From Pseudomonadota bacterium (GTDB lineage: Bacteria > Pseudomonadota > Gammaproteobacteria > Xanthomonadales > Xanthomonadaceae): a DNA stretch of 64,000 nt. Positions 55,062 to 63,662 of the stretch are shown one piece after another. The translations under genes were made by a program, and so were the position numbers. The number at the start of each line of letters is the position of its first letter. The first letter of the stretch is position 1. Below the pieces are notes generated by a model, which had not been told where the DNA came from, ran no database searches, and saw only the letters and a list, made by a program, of their open reading frames with translations. The stretch covers positions 91,210 through 155,209 of the forward strand of contig JAFEFT010000024.1 in assembly GCA_018240435.1 (NCBI GenBank), written 5' to 3'.

Positions 55062-55945
55062 GGAAGCCATTCTCCTTCGAAAACGAATGTGGCCGGGCCG
55101 CGCATGCGCACGGGGGCGTCGTCGCGCGGCCAGATGATGCGCAGTGTGCCACCTGGAAGCGCGACCGCGACATCGCGATCGATGCGACCCTGGCGGACGA
55201 GGATGGCGACCGCCGCGCAGGCACCGCTGCCGCAGGCCAGGGTTTCACCGACGCCGCGTTCGAACACCCGCAGCGCGATGGCATCGCGCGCGAGCACCTG
55301 CGCGAAACCGACATTGACGCCTTCGGGAAACACACCGCTGGCCTGCACGGCCGCGCCCAGGCGTGCGACTGGCGCGGTGGCGATCGCCTCGACTTCGATC
55401 AGCGCATGTGGGTTGCCCATCGCCGCGGCACCGAAGCGGATGGTTTCGCCGTCGAGGTCGTATTCGTACCGCGCGCGCGCATCCGGCATCGCCAGAGGAA
55501 TGCGCGCCGGCGCGAACTCGGGCACGGTCATCGCCAGTTCGATGTCGTCGTCAGCGTGCATCGTCACCGCAATCTGGCCGGCCGGGCTGTCGAGGGTGAA
55601 ACGTGTGGCGAGGGCACCGACTGCGCCGGCAAGCCCGTCGCTTGCGGCATTCGCGCTTTCGCGTGCGGCACGGCGCAGCCACGCGGCGACGCAGCGCGCG
55701 CCGTTGCCGCATTGCTGCGCGATCGAACCGTCGGTATTCCAGATGCGATACGACGCGACGCTGCCGGACGCGGTCGCAGCCATGATCGCGATCCACTGGT
55801 CGCAGCCGATGCCGCGATGGCGATCGCACATGCGGCGCACGAGATCGACCTCGGGCGCGGCGGCGCCGCCGCGCAAATCGACGATCACGAAATCGTTGCC
55901 GGCACCGTGCATTTTGGAAAAGCGCAACGGCGACGGGGCATTCAT
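55058..55945 (-). CDS. dapF: Diaminopimelate epimerase
   Basis: A 295-residue cofactor-free epimerase converting LL- to meso-diaminopimelate, used by MurE for cell-wall synthesis and by LysA for lysine. The two catalytic cysteines are in 'QQCGNGARCVA' and 'LACGSGACAAVA'. The N-terminus 'FSKMHGAGNDFVIVDLRGG' is complete. Start ATG 55945. It lies 23 bp after the lptM stop and overlaps the DUF484 gene by 4 bp. Confidence 0.96.
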   Translation of the reverse strand: MNAPSPLRFSKMHGAGNDFVIVDLRGGAAAPEVDLVRRMCDRHRGIGCDQWIAIMAATASGSVASYRIWNTDGSIAQQCGNGARCVAAWLRRAARESANAASDGLAGAVGALATRFTLDSPAGQIAVTMHADDDIELAMTVPEFAPARIPLAMPDARARYEYDLDGETIRFGAAAMGNPHALIEVEAIATAPVARLGAAVQASGVFPEGVNVGFAQVLARDAIALRVFERGVGETLACGSGACAAVAILVRQGRIDRDVAVALPGGTLRIIWPRDDAPVRMRGPATFVFEGEWLP

Positions 55946-55968
55946 GGCGTGATCGCGAACAACGGAAA

Positions 55969-56166
55969 TCAATGCGCGGGCGAAGCCGTGCTTGCGGGCG
56001 ATGCCGAGTCGTCCGCTGCCGAACCGGGCGTGGCCGGCGCGGCGGGCTGGGCATCGGCCGCGCGCGAGGCGGTCTTGTCGGGCAGCACCAGTGGACCCTT
56101 GTTGCCGCAGGCGGACAGGGCGACGGCCAGGGTGAGGAGCGAGGTCACGCGAAGAAGGGTTCTCAT
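55969..56166 (-). CDS. lptM: LPS translocon maturation lipoprotein LptM
   Basis: A 65-residue small lipoprotein. Lipobox 'VALSACGNKGPLVLP' puts the cysteine at residue 20, and the GNKGPL motif after it is the signature of LptM (YifL), which helps LptD mature in the outer membrane. The tail is Ala/Ser-rich and disordered. It lies immediately upstream of dapF, the standard place for this family. Confidence 0.92.
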   Translation of the reverse strand: MRTLLRVTSLLTLAVALSACGNKGPLVLPDKTASRAADAQPAAPATPGSAADDSASPASTASPAH

Positions 56167-56264
56167 TGGCCCAGTATAGTCGGCTGACGCCCACCCTCGC
56201 CGAGAGACCGTGCGTTCTTCCGCTCGGCACGGCGCGCCCTTGCATGCGGCGGACGCGACGACGA

Positions 56265-56579
56265 TCATTTTCTCGGCACGTGGAAATGCGCACAGCCTCC
56301 GAGCCTCGCCGGGCGCCGCGACCGGCCGGCGAGCGGCACCATCGCTGCCGCCGCCCGCGCCAACTGCAGTGCCTGACGGCGCAGCCCGTGCCGGCCATGC
56401 ACGAGCAAGGCGCAGGCCGGGAGCAGCACGCACCAGCGCGCCAGCGCCGGCGCGTCGGGCGCGAGCTGGCCGAGCATCCACGCCGCCGCCACGCCGGCCG
56501 CGGCCAGTTGCCACAAGCTGCGCCGCAGCGCCGGGAAGGTTGGCTCGGTTGCAGCACGGATACGTTGCTGGGCGCGCAT
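56265..56579 (-). CDS. Small basic membrane protein, unknown
   Basis: A 104-residue protein with two hydrophobic segments (about 22-40 and 47-62) and a basic C-terminus. I do not recognise it. A GGAG precedes ATG 56579 at a suitable distance, which favours a real gene, but high GC content makes chance frames common. It lies upstream of lptM on the same strand. Confidence 0.5.
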   Translation of the reverse strand: MRAQQRIRAATEPTFPALRRSLWQLAAAGVAAAWMLGQLAPDAPALARWCVLLPACALLVHGRHGLRRQALQLARAAAAMVPLAGRSRRPARLGGCAHFHVPRK

Positions 56580-56666
56580 GGCAGGCTCCGATCAGGGGGT
56601 GCCATGCAGCCTGCGCCGGCGCCGTCTCATGGCGTGAGACGCCCCGCCGCCGCTCCGATCATGCGG

Positions 56667-57005
56667 TCATTGCCGGGTCAGCTCGACGCCGTCGACCGTC
56701 ATCTTCCAGGCGTTGCCGTCCTGATGCGGCGGCGCCGACACCCTGAAGGTGGTCGCGATCGGCCCCAGCCCGGCCTTGAAGTCGTCGCCCTGGAAACCCT
56801 GCAGCGGCGCATCGACGGACGTGCGGGTGTTGCCATCCACACGCCGGTACGCAACCCGCCCTTCCTGGCTGATGCGCAGCATCATGGTGGCGCTTTGCCA
56901 GTCGCCGACGTAGGCCGACTTGTCGGCCGGCACCGGCTTGCCGCAGGCGGCCAGCAACACGGCGAGCAGGGTGATCCACAGGATCGGCAGGATGCGTCTG
57001 GACAT
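56667..57005 (-). CDS. Small lipoprotein, unknown
   Basis: A 112-residue predicted lipoprotein with lipobox 'VLLAACGKP' (cysteine at 21). The mature 90 residues look like one beta-barrel-like domain ('VGDWQSATMMLRISQEGRVA' onward), similar in style to small lipocalin-like lipoproteins; this is an impression only. ATG 57005 has GGAG upstream. It is followed by the small membrane protein gene and preceded by the WYL regulator on the same strand. Confidence 0.78.
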   Translation of the reverse strand: MSRRILPILWITLLAVLLAACGKPVPADKSAYVGDWQSATMMLRISQEGRVAYRRVDGNTRTSVDAPLQGFQGDDFKAGLGPIATTFRVSAPPHQDGNAWKMTVDGVELTRQ

Positions 57006-57050
57006 GGCGGTGCTCCGGTGACGGGTGGATGGCGTCGGCGCTCGCGCCGA

Positions 57051-58019
57051 TCAGCCCTCGTACTGCGCCAGTGCCAGTTGCAGGCTGGCGCGCGCCTGCT
57101 CGCGCAGCGACACCGGCGCGACGATCTGCGCGTCGGCGCCGTAGCGCAGCACGTCCATCAGCAGTTCCTTGCCGTTGCTGTACGGCAGCCGCAGCTGGAA
57201 GCGGCCGTCGGGCAACACCTGGCCCTCCTGCTTGGGGTGCCATTGGGTGTCGGCGACCCAGCGCGCGGCCTTGGCGGAAAACACGATCGTCGCCCACGCC
57301 CTGGCGGCGCCGGAGAAAATGCCGTAGCCGGCGGCGAGGTGCTCTTCGAGTGCTGCTTCCGGCAGGTCGATCGCCGCGACATCGAGCCGCTGGGCGTGGC
57401 CGATGCGGTCGACGGCGAAGCTGCGCAGCGCCTCGCGGCCATGATCGTAGGCATCCAGATACCAGTTGTCGCGGTAGTGGGTCAGCCGCTGCGGCGAGAC
57501 CGTGCGATGACTGCGTTCGTCGGTCGAGCGGGCGCGGTAGTCGAATTGCAGGCGCTTGCGATCGAGCACGGCAGTGGCGGCCAGCCGGAAGCCGAGTTGA
57601 TCCATCGCCCGCTGGCCGGCGGCGATCACCCGGATGCGCTCGACCGGCCAGCGCTTGCCGCCGGCCTGCTCGGCCAGCAGCGCATCGATGCGGCTGCGGA
57701 TCGGCGCCAACGCGCCGGACAGCACGCCGCTGCCGGTGCGTTCGAGCAACTGGTAGGCGGCGAGCAAGGCATGCAATTCGTCGGAGCTCAGCCACAGCCC
57801 GGGCAATTCGAAACGGCTGCCCTCGTGCTCGTCGTAGCGCCAGCGGCCGTCGCCGAGATTGTCCAGCGGCGCCCCGAGCACGTCGCGCAGGTAGGCCAGG
57901 TCGCGGTAGAGGGTGGCCCGCGAACAGCCGAGTTCTTCGAGCATGCGTTGGCTGGCAAGCGGATAGCGTGCGGCCTTGAACATGCGGTGCAAGGCGAGGG
58001 CGCGTTCGTAGCGTTCCAT
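57051..58019 (-). CDS. WYL-domain transcriptional regulator (YafY type)
   Basis: A 322-residue regulator with an N-terminal winged helix-turn-helix (about 1-60, 'RMLEELGCSRATLYRDLAYL'), a central WYL domain (about 135-205, with 'RLTHYRDNWYLDAYDHGR') and a WCX C-terminal domain ending 'EQARASLQLALAQYEG'. WYL domains sense ligands or nucleic acids. The start is ATG 58019; TTG 58037 would add six residues. It is divergent from the molybdoenzyme operon and may regulate it. Confidence 0.9.
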   Translation of the reverse strand: MERYERALALHRMFKAARYPLASQRMLEELGCSRATLYRDLAYLRDVLGAPLDNLGDGRWRYDEHEGSRFELPGLWLSSDELHALLAAYQLLERTGSGVLSGALAPIRSRIDALLAEQAGGKRWPVERIRVIAAGQRAMDQLGFRLAATAVLDRKRLQFDYRARSTDERSHRTVSPQRLTHYRDNWYLDAYDHGREALRSFAVDRIGHAQRLDVAAIDLPEAALEEHLAAGYGIFSGAARAWATIVFSAKAARWVADTQWHPKQEGQVLPDGRFQLRLPYSNGKELLMDVLRYGADAQIVAPVSLREQARASLQLALAQYEG

Positions 58020-58130
58020 GACGTCGGGGCGCGGCAACCAGACGGCGATGATGGCACAGCGACGGCCCGTTCAGATGCCGCGCCAGCGACGGCATTTCGC
58101 CTTCGCGTGTGCAGGCGGCACAATGCCGGC

Positions 58131-58355
58131 ATGAACGAACCCAAGCTCGAGCTCTCGCCCAGCCCCGGCGACACGGTCAAGGCCACCACCTGTTACATGT
58201 GCGCGTGCCGGTGTGGGCGAGGCGACGCGCTGGCGAACCATCGGTTCGCGCGTCGCCGAGCGCCCGGCCAGGGATGGCCGGGCCGGCGCCACGCACCATG
58301 GATGGTTCGGAGCCACGACATCGCGCCATTCGGAAATGGGAGGCACGCGCCGTGA
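58131..58355 (+). pseudogene. Duplicated 5' fragment of the molybdoenzyme gene (74-codon ORF)
   Basis: Bases 58131-58216 repeat the first 86 bp of the downstream gene (58352-58437) with only three mismatches, so the ORF begins with the same cysteine-motif residues 'ATTCYMCACRCG'. It then runs into REP-like hairpins and a non-homologous tail, and its TGA (58353-58355) overlaps the GTG start of the true gene. It is out of frame with that gene. It may be a neutral by-product of the duplication or a translated coupling leader; no independent function can be claimed. Confidence 0.7.
58221..58282. repeat. REP-like palindromes inside the duplication
   Basis: GGCGACGCG (58221-58229) pairs with CGCGTCGCC (58249-58257) around an inner CGAACC/GGTTCG stem. 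A second stem, CCCGGCC/GGCCGGG (58263-58282), follows. The inner CGAACCATC is also complementary to GATGGTTCG at 58301-58309. The layout resembles paired REP elements. Confidence 0.7.
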
Positions 58356-61231
58356 GCGAACCCAAGCTCGAGCTCTCGCCCAGCCCCGGCGACACAGTCA
58401 AGGCCACCACCTGTTACATGTGCGCGTGCCGGTGTGGCATCAAAGTCTGGCTCAAGGACGGCTCGATCCGCTACATCCAGGGCAACCCCGAGCACCCGGT
58501 CAACAAGGGCGTGCTGTGCGCCAAGGGCTCGGCCGGGATCATGCAGCACTACTCGCCGGCGCGGCTGCGCAAGCCCTTGCTGCGGGTCGGCGAGCGCGGC
58601 CGTGGCGAGTTTCGCGAAATCGAATGGGACGAGGCGCTGTCGCTGGCGGCCGAGCGGCTGGGAGCGATCCGCCGACGCAATCCCGACGAGCTGGCCTTCT
58701 TCACCGGCCGCGACCAGTCGCAGGCGCTGACCGGCTGGTGGGCGCAGGCCTTCGGCACCATCAACTACGCCGCCCACGGCGGCTTTTGCTCGGTGAACAT
58801 GGCCGCCGCCGGCCTGTACACGCTCGGCGGCAGCTTCTGGGAATTCGGCGAGCCCGACTGGGAGCACACGCGCTACCTGATGCTGTGGGGCGTGGCCGAG
58901 GATCACGATTCCAATCCGATCAAGCTCGGCCTGGGCAAGCTCAAGGCGCGCGGCGCCAAGATCGTTTCCGTCAACCCGGTGCGCACCGGATATGGCGCCA
59001 TCGCCGACGAATGGATCGGCATCCGCCCCGGCAGCGATGGCCTGTTCGCCTTCGCCCTGATCCACGAACTGCTGCGCACCGATCGCATCGATCTGGACTA
59101 TCTGGTGCGCTACACCAACGCGCACTGGCTGCTGATCGACGATCCGGGCGCGGCCGACGATGGCCTGTTCGCGCGCGATGCGCAAGGCGCGCCGCTGTGT
59201 CTGGATCGGCGTACGAATGCGCTGGCCGACGCCGGCGCGGTCGACGTCTCCCCGGCCGTGGTCGGCCGCTGCACCCTGCCCGATGGCCGTGCGGGGGTTC
59301 CGGTATTTCATCGCCTTGCCGAGCGCTATCTCGACCCGCAGTACGCGCCGGCGGCGGTGGCCGAACGCTGCGGCATTCCCGCCGCCACCATCGTCCGCAT
59401 CGCCCGCGAATTGGCCGAAGCGGCGTTCGCCAGCGGCCTGACGCTGCCGATCGCGTGGACCGACTGCCACGGCCGCCAGCACGCCCAGATGATCGGCCGG
59501 CCGGTGGCGATGCACGCCATGCGCGGCATCAGCGCGCACTCCAACGGCTTCCACACCTGCCGCGCCCTGCATCTGCTGCAGATGCTGCTCGGCGCGGTCG
59601 ATGCGCCCGGTTCGTTCCGTTACCAGCCGCCGTTTCCACGGCCGGTGCCGCCGGCGCGACGGCCCGGCAAGACGCGCGCCGCCGACGGTACGCTCGATGC
59701 GCCACCGCTGGGCTACATCCACGGCCCGGAGGATCTGCTGGTCGATGCCGACGGCCGGCCACGGCGGATCGACCACGCCTTTTCCTGGGCCTATCCGCTG
59801 GCCGCGCACGGCATGATGCATGCGGTCATCCGCAATGCCTGGGCCGGCAACCCGCAGCGCATCGACACCTTGCTGATGTTCATGGCGAACATGAGCTGGA
59901 ACTCGGCGATGAACACCGGCCAGACCATGGCCATGCTCACCGACAAGGATGCCGACGGCAGCTACCGCATCCCGTACATCATTTATGCCGATGCCTACGC
60001 CAGCGAGATGGTGGCCTATGCCGACCTGGTGTTGCCCGATACCACCTACCTCGAACGCCACGACGCCATCTCCCTGCTCGACCGCCCGATCTCCGATGCC
60101 GATGGCGCCGGCGATGCCATCCGGCATCCGATCTTCGACCCGGCCACGCAGCGTGATGCCGATGGCCGCGAGCGCGACGTGCGCGGCTTCCAGTCGGTGC
60201 TGCTGGATCTGGGTGCGCGACTGCGGCTGCCGGGCATGGTCGATGAAACCGGCGCGCCCCGGTATCGCGATTACGCCGATTACATCGTCAACCACCAGCG
60301 CGCGCCGGGCGTGGGTCTGCTCGCCGGTTGGCGCGGCGCCGACGGCGCGTTGGCCGGCAAGGGCCCGCCGAACCCGAAACAGCTCGAGGCCTACATCGCC
60401 CACGGCGGCTTCTGGCGCGCGCCGATCCCCGAGTCGGGGCGCTATTACAAGATGGCCAACCGCGATTACCTCGATTGGGCGGTGCAGCTAGGCTTCATCG
60501 CCCGTGCCGAACCGGTGGTACTGCAGGTGTATTCGGAGGTCTTGCAAAAGTTCCGCCTCGCCGCGCGCGGTCATGGCCCGGTGCAGCCACCCGAATCCGA
60601 TCGCGCACGGGTGGAACGCCATTTCGATCCGCTGCCGATCTGGCATGAGCCGTTCGAGGGCGCGCAGACAGCCGCTCCCGGCTCGAACACGGCGCCAACC
60701 GAACATCCGTACCCGCTCTCGGCCATCAGCCAGCGGCCGATGTTCATGTACCACGCCTGGGGATCGCAGAACGCCTGGCTGCGGCAGATCGCCAGCCGCA
60801 ACGCGCTGTATCTGCACCCGGACACCGCGGCCAGGTACGGCGTCGCCGACGGCGACCTGGTGGATGTCGATTCGCACCTGGGCCGCATCCGCGTGCAGGC
60901 CCGGCTGGCGGCGAACATGCAGCCCGATACGGTGTGGACATGGAACGCCATCGGCAAGCGCCGCGGCGCCTGGCGGCTGGCGCCGGATGCCCCCGAAGGC
61001 CGCCGAGGCTTCCTGCTCAACCACCTGATCGGCGATCTGACCCCGGACGGCGATCGCGTCAATGCCGACCCGGTGACCGGCCAGGCGGCGTGGTTCGATC
61101 TGCGCGTGCGCATCGCCAAGGCCGCCGACGCCGTCGACGCAGACAGCCGACCGCAGTTCCCGGCGCTGGCGATGGGCAATCCGCCCAGCGATCCTTTACG
61201 CTACGGGGCCACCTTGCGTAACCGCCCATGA
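58352..61231 (+). CDS. soeA: SoeA-like molybdopterin oxidoreductase (probable sulfite dehydrogenase subunit)
   Basis: A 959-residue DMSO-reductase-family molybdoenzyme. The N-terminal 4Fe-4S cysteines are C21, C24, C28 and C56 ('TTCYMCACRCGI', 'GVLCAKGSAG'); the probable molybdenum ligand is C146 ('HGGFCSVNMA'). No Tat signal is present, so it should face the cytoplasm, as in SoeABC, which oxidises sulfite to sulfate. The GTG at 58352 has GGGAGG upstream and overlaps the stop of the duplicated fragment. It overlaps the next gene by 4 bp. A polysulfide or thiosulfate reductase-like enzyme remains an alternative. Confidence 0.75.
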   Translation: MSEPKLELSPSPGDTVKATTCYMCACRCGIKVWLKDGSIRYIQGNPEHPVNKGVLCAKGSAGIMQHYSPARLRKPLLRVGERGRGEFREIEWDEALSLAAERLGAIRRRNPDELAFFTGRDQSQALTGWWAQAFGTINYAAHGGFCSVNMAAAGLYTLGGSFWEFGEPDWEHTRYLMLWGVAEDHDSNPIKLGLGKLKARGAKIVSVNPVRTGYGAIADEWIGIRPGSDGLFAFALIHELLRTDRIDLDYLVRYTNAHWLLIDDPGAADDGLFARDAQGAPLCLDRRTNALADAGAVDVSPAVVGRCTLPDGRAGVPVFHRLAERYLDPQYAPAAVAERCGIPAATIVRIARELAEAAFASGLTLPIAWTDCHGRQHAQMIGRPVAMHAMRGISAHSNGFHTCRALHLLQMLLGAVDAPGSFRYQPPFPRPVPPARRPGKTRAADGTLDAPPLGYIHGPEDLLVDADGRPRRIDHAFSWAYPLAAHGMMHAVIRNAWAGNPQRIDTLLMFMANMSWNSAMNTGQTMAMLTDKDADGSYRIPYIIYADAYASEMVAYADLVLPDTTYLERHDAISLLDRPISDADGAGDAIRHPIFDPATQRDADGRERDVRGFQSVLLDLGARLRLPGMVDETGAPRYRDYADYIVNHQRAPGVGLLAGWRGADGALAGKGPPNPKQLEAYIAHGGFWRAPIPESGRYYKMANRDYLDWAVQLGFIARAEPVVLQVYSEVLQKFRLAARGHGPVQPPESDRARVERHFDPLPIWHEPFEGAQTAAPGSNTAPTEHPYPLSAISQRPMFMYHAWGSQNAWLRQIASRNALYLHPDTAARYGVADGDLVDVDSHLGRIRVQARLAANMQPDTVWTWNAIGKRRGAWRLAPDAPEGRRGFLLNHLIGDLTPDGDRVNADPVTGQAAWFDLRVRIAKAADAVDADSRPQFPALAMGNPPSDPLRYGATLRNRP

Positions 61232-61893
61232 CTGCTGCCCTGGACTGGTATTTCGACCCGATCTCGCCCTTTGCCTACCTGCAATGGGTGCGGATCGGTC
61301 GCGACCATCCGGACATCGTGCTGCGCCCGCGACCGGTGCTGCTGGCCGCCCTGCTGCAACACCACGGCCAGCTTGGGCCCGCCGAAATCGCCGGCAAGCG
61401 CGATTTCACCTTCCGCTTCGTGGCGTGGCGGGCGCGCCAGCTGGGCATCACGCTGCGCTGCCCGCCGGCACACCCGTTCAATCCGCTGCCGGCCTTGCGC
61501 CTGATTCTCGCCGCCGCCGACAGCACCGCCGCCACCGACGCGGTGTTTCGCCACATCTGGCACCACGGCCGCGGCGCCGACAGCGCCACGGCCCTGCGCG
61601 AGCTCGCCGCCGGCCTGGGTGTGCGCGATGTCGCGGCGGCGATCGCCGGCGACGACGTCAAGGCAGCGCTGCGCGCCCACACCGAGGCGGCGATCGCCGC
61701 CGGTGTGTTCGGGGTGCCGACGCTGCGCGTCGACGGCGTCAATTTCTGGGGTGAGGATGCCACCGCGATGGCGCTGGAATTTCGCGCCAGCCCCGAGCGT
61801 TTCGCCGCCGACAGGGCGATGATCGCCGCGCTGCCGGTCGCCGCCGAGCGTCGCCGCGCAACCGCCATCGCTCCCGGGACACCATCGGCATGA
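61228..61893 (+). CDS. 2-hydroxychromene-2-carboxylate isomerase-like DsbA/GST-kappa protein
   Basis: A 221-residue thioredoxin-fold protein of the DsbA/HCCA-isomerase group. The N-terminus 'LDWYFDPISPFAYLQW' replaces the CxxC of true DsbA with SPxA, and 'AAGVFGVPTLRVDG' supplies the cis-proline. HCCA isomerases are glutathione-dependent enzymes of naphthalene breakdown, but related proteins also occur beside redox operons. The ATG at 61228 overlaps the upstream stop, so it is translated with the molybdoenzyme. What it does in this operon is unknown. Confidence 0.85.
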   Translation: MTAALDWYFDPISPFAYLQWVRIGRDHPDIVLRPRPVLLAALLQHHGQLGPAEIAGKRDFTFRFVAWRARQLGITLRCPPAHPFNPLPALRLILAAADSTAATDAVFRHIWHHGRGADSATALRELAAGLGVRDVAAAIAGDDVKAALRAHTEAAIAAGVFGVPTLRVDGVNFWGEDATAMALEFRASPERFAADRAMIAALPVAAERRRATAIAPGTPSA

Positions 61894-63662
61894 GCTGGCA
61901 GGCATGGTCCGTGGCCGGCCTGCTGGCGGCAGCGATGGCGCTGTTCGCCAGCGAGAAGCTGCGCTACGACGTGATCGGCCTGCTGGTGCTGGGCATGCTG
62001 CTGGTGCTGGGCATCGTCACCCCGGCCGAAGGGCTGAGCGGGTTTTCCAACGAGGCCACGGTCGCCATCGCGGCGATGTTCGCGCTCAATGCCGGCGTGG
62101 TCGGCACCGGCGGCCTCGATCCGGTCGTGCGCATGCTGGTGCGCATCCGCCGACCGTGGCTGTTGACGCTCACCATCATGCTGATGATGGCCATGCTCGG
62201 CGCCTTCATCAAGAACACGGCGCTGGTGGCAACCTTCCTGCCGGTGTGCCTGACGGTGTGCGCACGCACCCGCACACCGCCCTCGCAGGTGCTAATGCCG
62301 ATGTCGTTCGCCGCGCAGATGGGCGGCGTGTGCACCCTGATCGGCACCTCGTCCAACCTGCTCACCGACTCGCTGGCGCGGCAAGAGGGCTTGCCCGGCT
62401 TCGGCGTCTTCGAGTTCACCAAGCTCGGCGTCGTGCTGGCGCTGTTCGGCATCGCCTACATGATGACGATCGGCCGCTGGCTGTTGCCCAGGACGTCCGA
62501 CGATGCCAAGGCCGCCGACGATGAAGTGGCCGGCAAATACGTCACCGAATTGCGGGTGAAAGCAGGCTCGCCACTGATCGGCCAGCCGCTGGACGCGCTG
62601 CGGCTGGGCGACAAGTACGGCGTCTCGGTGCTGGAACTGGTGCGCGGCGACGAGCACATGTGGGCGCCGCAGGCACAGATGGTGGCCGAGGAGGACGTGC
62701 TGATCGTGCGCGGCGAGTGGGATCGCCTCGGGCGTTTCCAGTATGCCGCCGGGCTGGTGCTGCAGCCCAGCGCACGGGCGGTGAACTGGGGCGGCATGGC
62801 CAAACGGGTGATGGTGCGCGCGATCGTCGCCCCCAACACCCATCTGGTCGGGCAGACGCTGACCGAGCTCGATTTCCGCTGGACTTACCAGGCCGTGGTG
62901 CTGGCGGTGCAACGTCGCGGCGAGGTGCTGCGCGAGAACATCAAGCATCTGCGTCTGGATGTCGGCGACACCCTGGTGATCCTGATCGACGAGAAGGACC
63001 TGCCCGATCTGGAGCGTGTGCCGGGGTTGGTGGTGTTGGGCGAGCGCGGCGAGCGCCACGAGTCGCGGCGCAAGGCGCCGGTCGCCATCGCCATTCTGGT
63101 GGCGGTGATCGTGGTCTCGGGCCTGGGCCTGCTGCCGATCGTGGTGGCGGCCTTGCTCGGCTGCGTGCTGATGGCGCTGACCGGCTGCTTCAAGTATGCC
63201 GATGTCTACGAAGCGATGGACTGGAAGGTCATCGTCCTGCTCGGCGCGGTGCTGCCGCTGGGCATCGCCATGCAGAAAACCGGGCTGGCCCAGCATCTGG
63301 TCGACGTCGGCATGTCGCTGGTCGGCGATCAAGGGCCGTTGATGGGCCTGCTGATGGTGTACGCGCTGACCGCGCTGCTGACCGAGATGATGGGCCACAA
63401 TCCGTCGGTGGTGATCATGCTGCCGATCGGGGTGTCGGTCGCGCACGCGATGCAGGTCAACCCGACGCCGTTCGTGGTCGCCACCGCGTTTGCCGCCGCC
63501 ACCTCGTTCGCCACCCCGGTGGGCTATCCCACCAACACCATGGTCTATAACCAGGGTGGTTACCGCTTCGGTGATTTCCTGCGCATCGGCGTGCCGATGA
63601 TCATGCTGTTCTGCGCGATTTCGATGGTGCTGATCCCGCGATTCTGGCCGTTCGCCTCGTGA
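61890..63662 (+). CDS. SLC13-family permease with RCK_C domains
   Basis: A 590-residue membrane transporter: an N-terminal half with about five to six transmembrane segments ('WSVAGLLAAAMALFASEKL' first), two soluble RCK_C/TrkA-C domains in the middle (about 210-390), and a second transmembrane half ending 'PMIMLFCAISMVLIPRFWPF'. The SNT-type motifs 'LIGTSSNLLTDSL' and 'ATPVGYPTNTMVYNQGGYRF' match the anion/Na+ symporter group. Substrates in the family include sulfate and dicarboxylates; in this context sulfate or sulfite export or import is a reasonable guess. Both ends overlap their neighbours by 4 bp. Confidence 0.88.
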   Translation: MSWQAWSVAGLLAAAMALFASEKLRYDVIGLLVLGMLLVLGIVTPAEGLSGFSNEATVAIAAMFALNAGVVGTGGLDPVVRMLVRIRRPWLLTLTIMLMMAMLGAFIKNTALVATFLPVCLTVCARTRTPPSQVLMPMSFAAQMGGVCTLIGTSSNLLTDSLARQEGLPGFGVFEFTKLGVVLALFGIAYMMTIGRWLLPRTSDDAKAADDEVAGKYVTELRVKAGSPLIGQPLDALRLGDKYGVSVLELVRGDEHMWAPQAQMVAEEDVLIVRGEWDRLGRFQYAAGLVLQPSARAVNWGGMAKRVMVRAIVAPNTHLVGQTLTELDFRWTYQAVVLAVQRRGEVLRENIKHLRLDVGDTLVILIDEKDLPDLERVPGLVVLGERGERHESRRKAPVAIAILVAVIVVSGLGLLPIVVAALLGCVLMALTGCFKYADVYEAMDWKVIVLLGAVLPLGIAMQKTGLAQHLVDVGMSLVGDQGPLMGLLMVYALTALLTEMMGHNPSVVIMLPIGVSVAHAMQVNPTPFVVATAFAAATSFATPVGYPTNTMVYNQGGYRFGDFLRIGVPMIMLFCAISMVLIPRFWPFAS

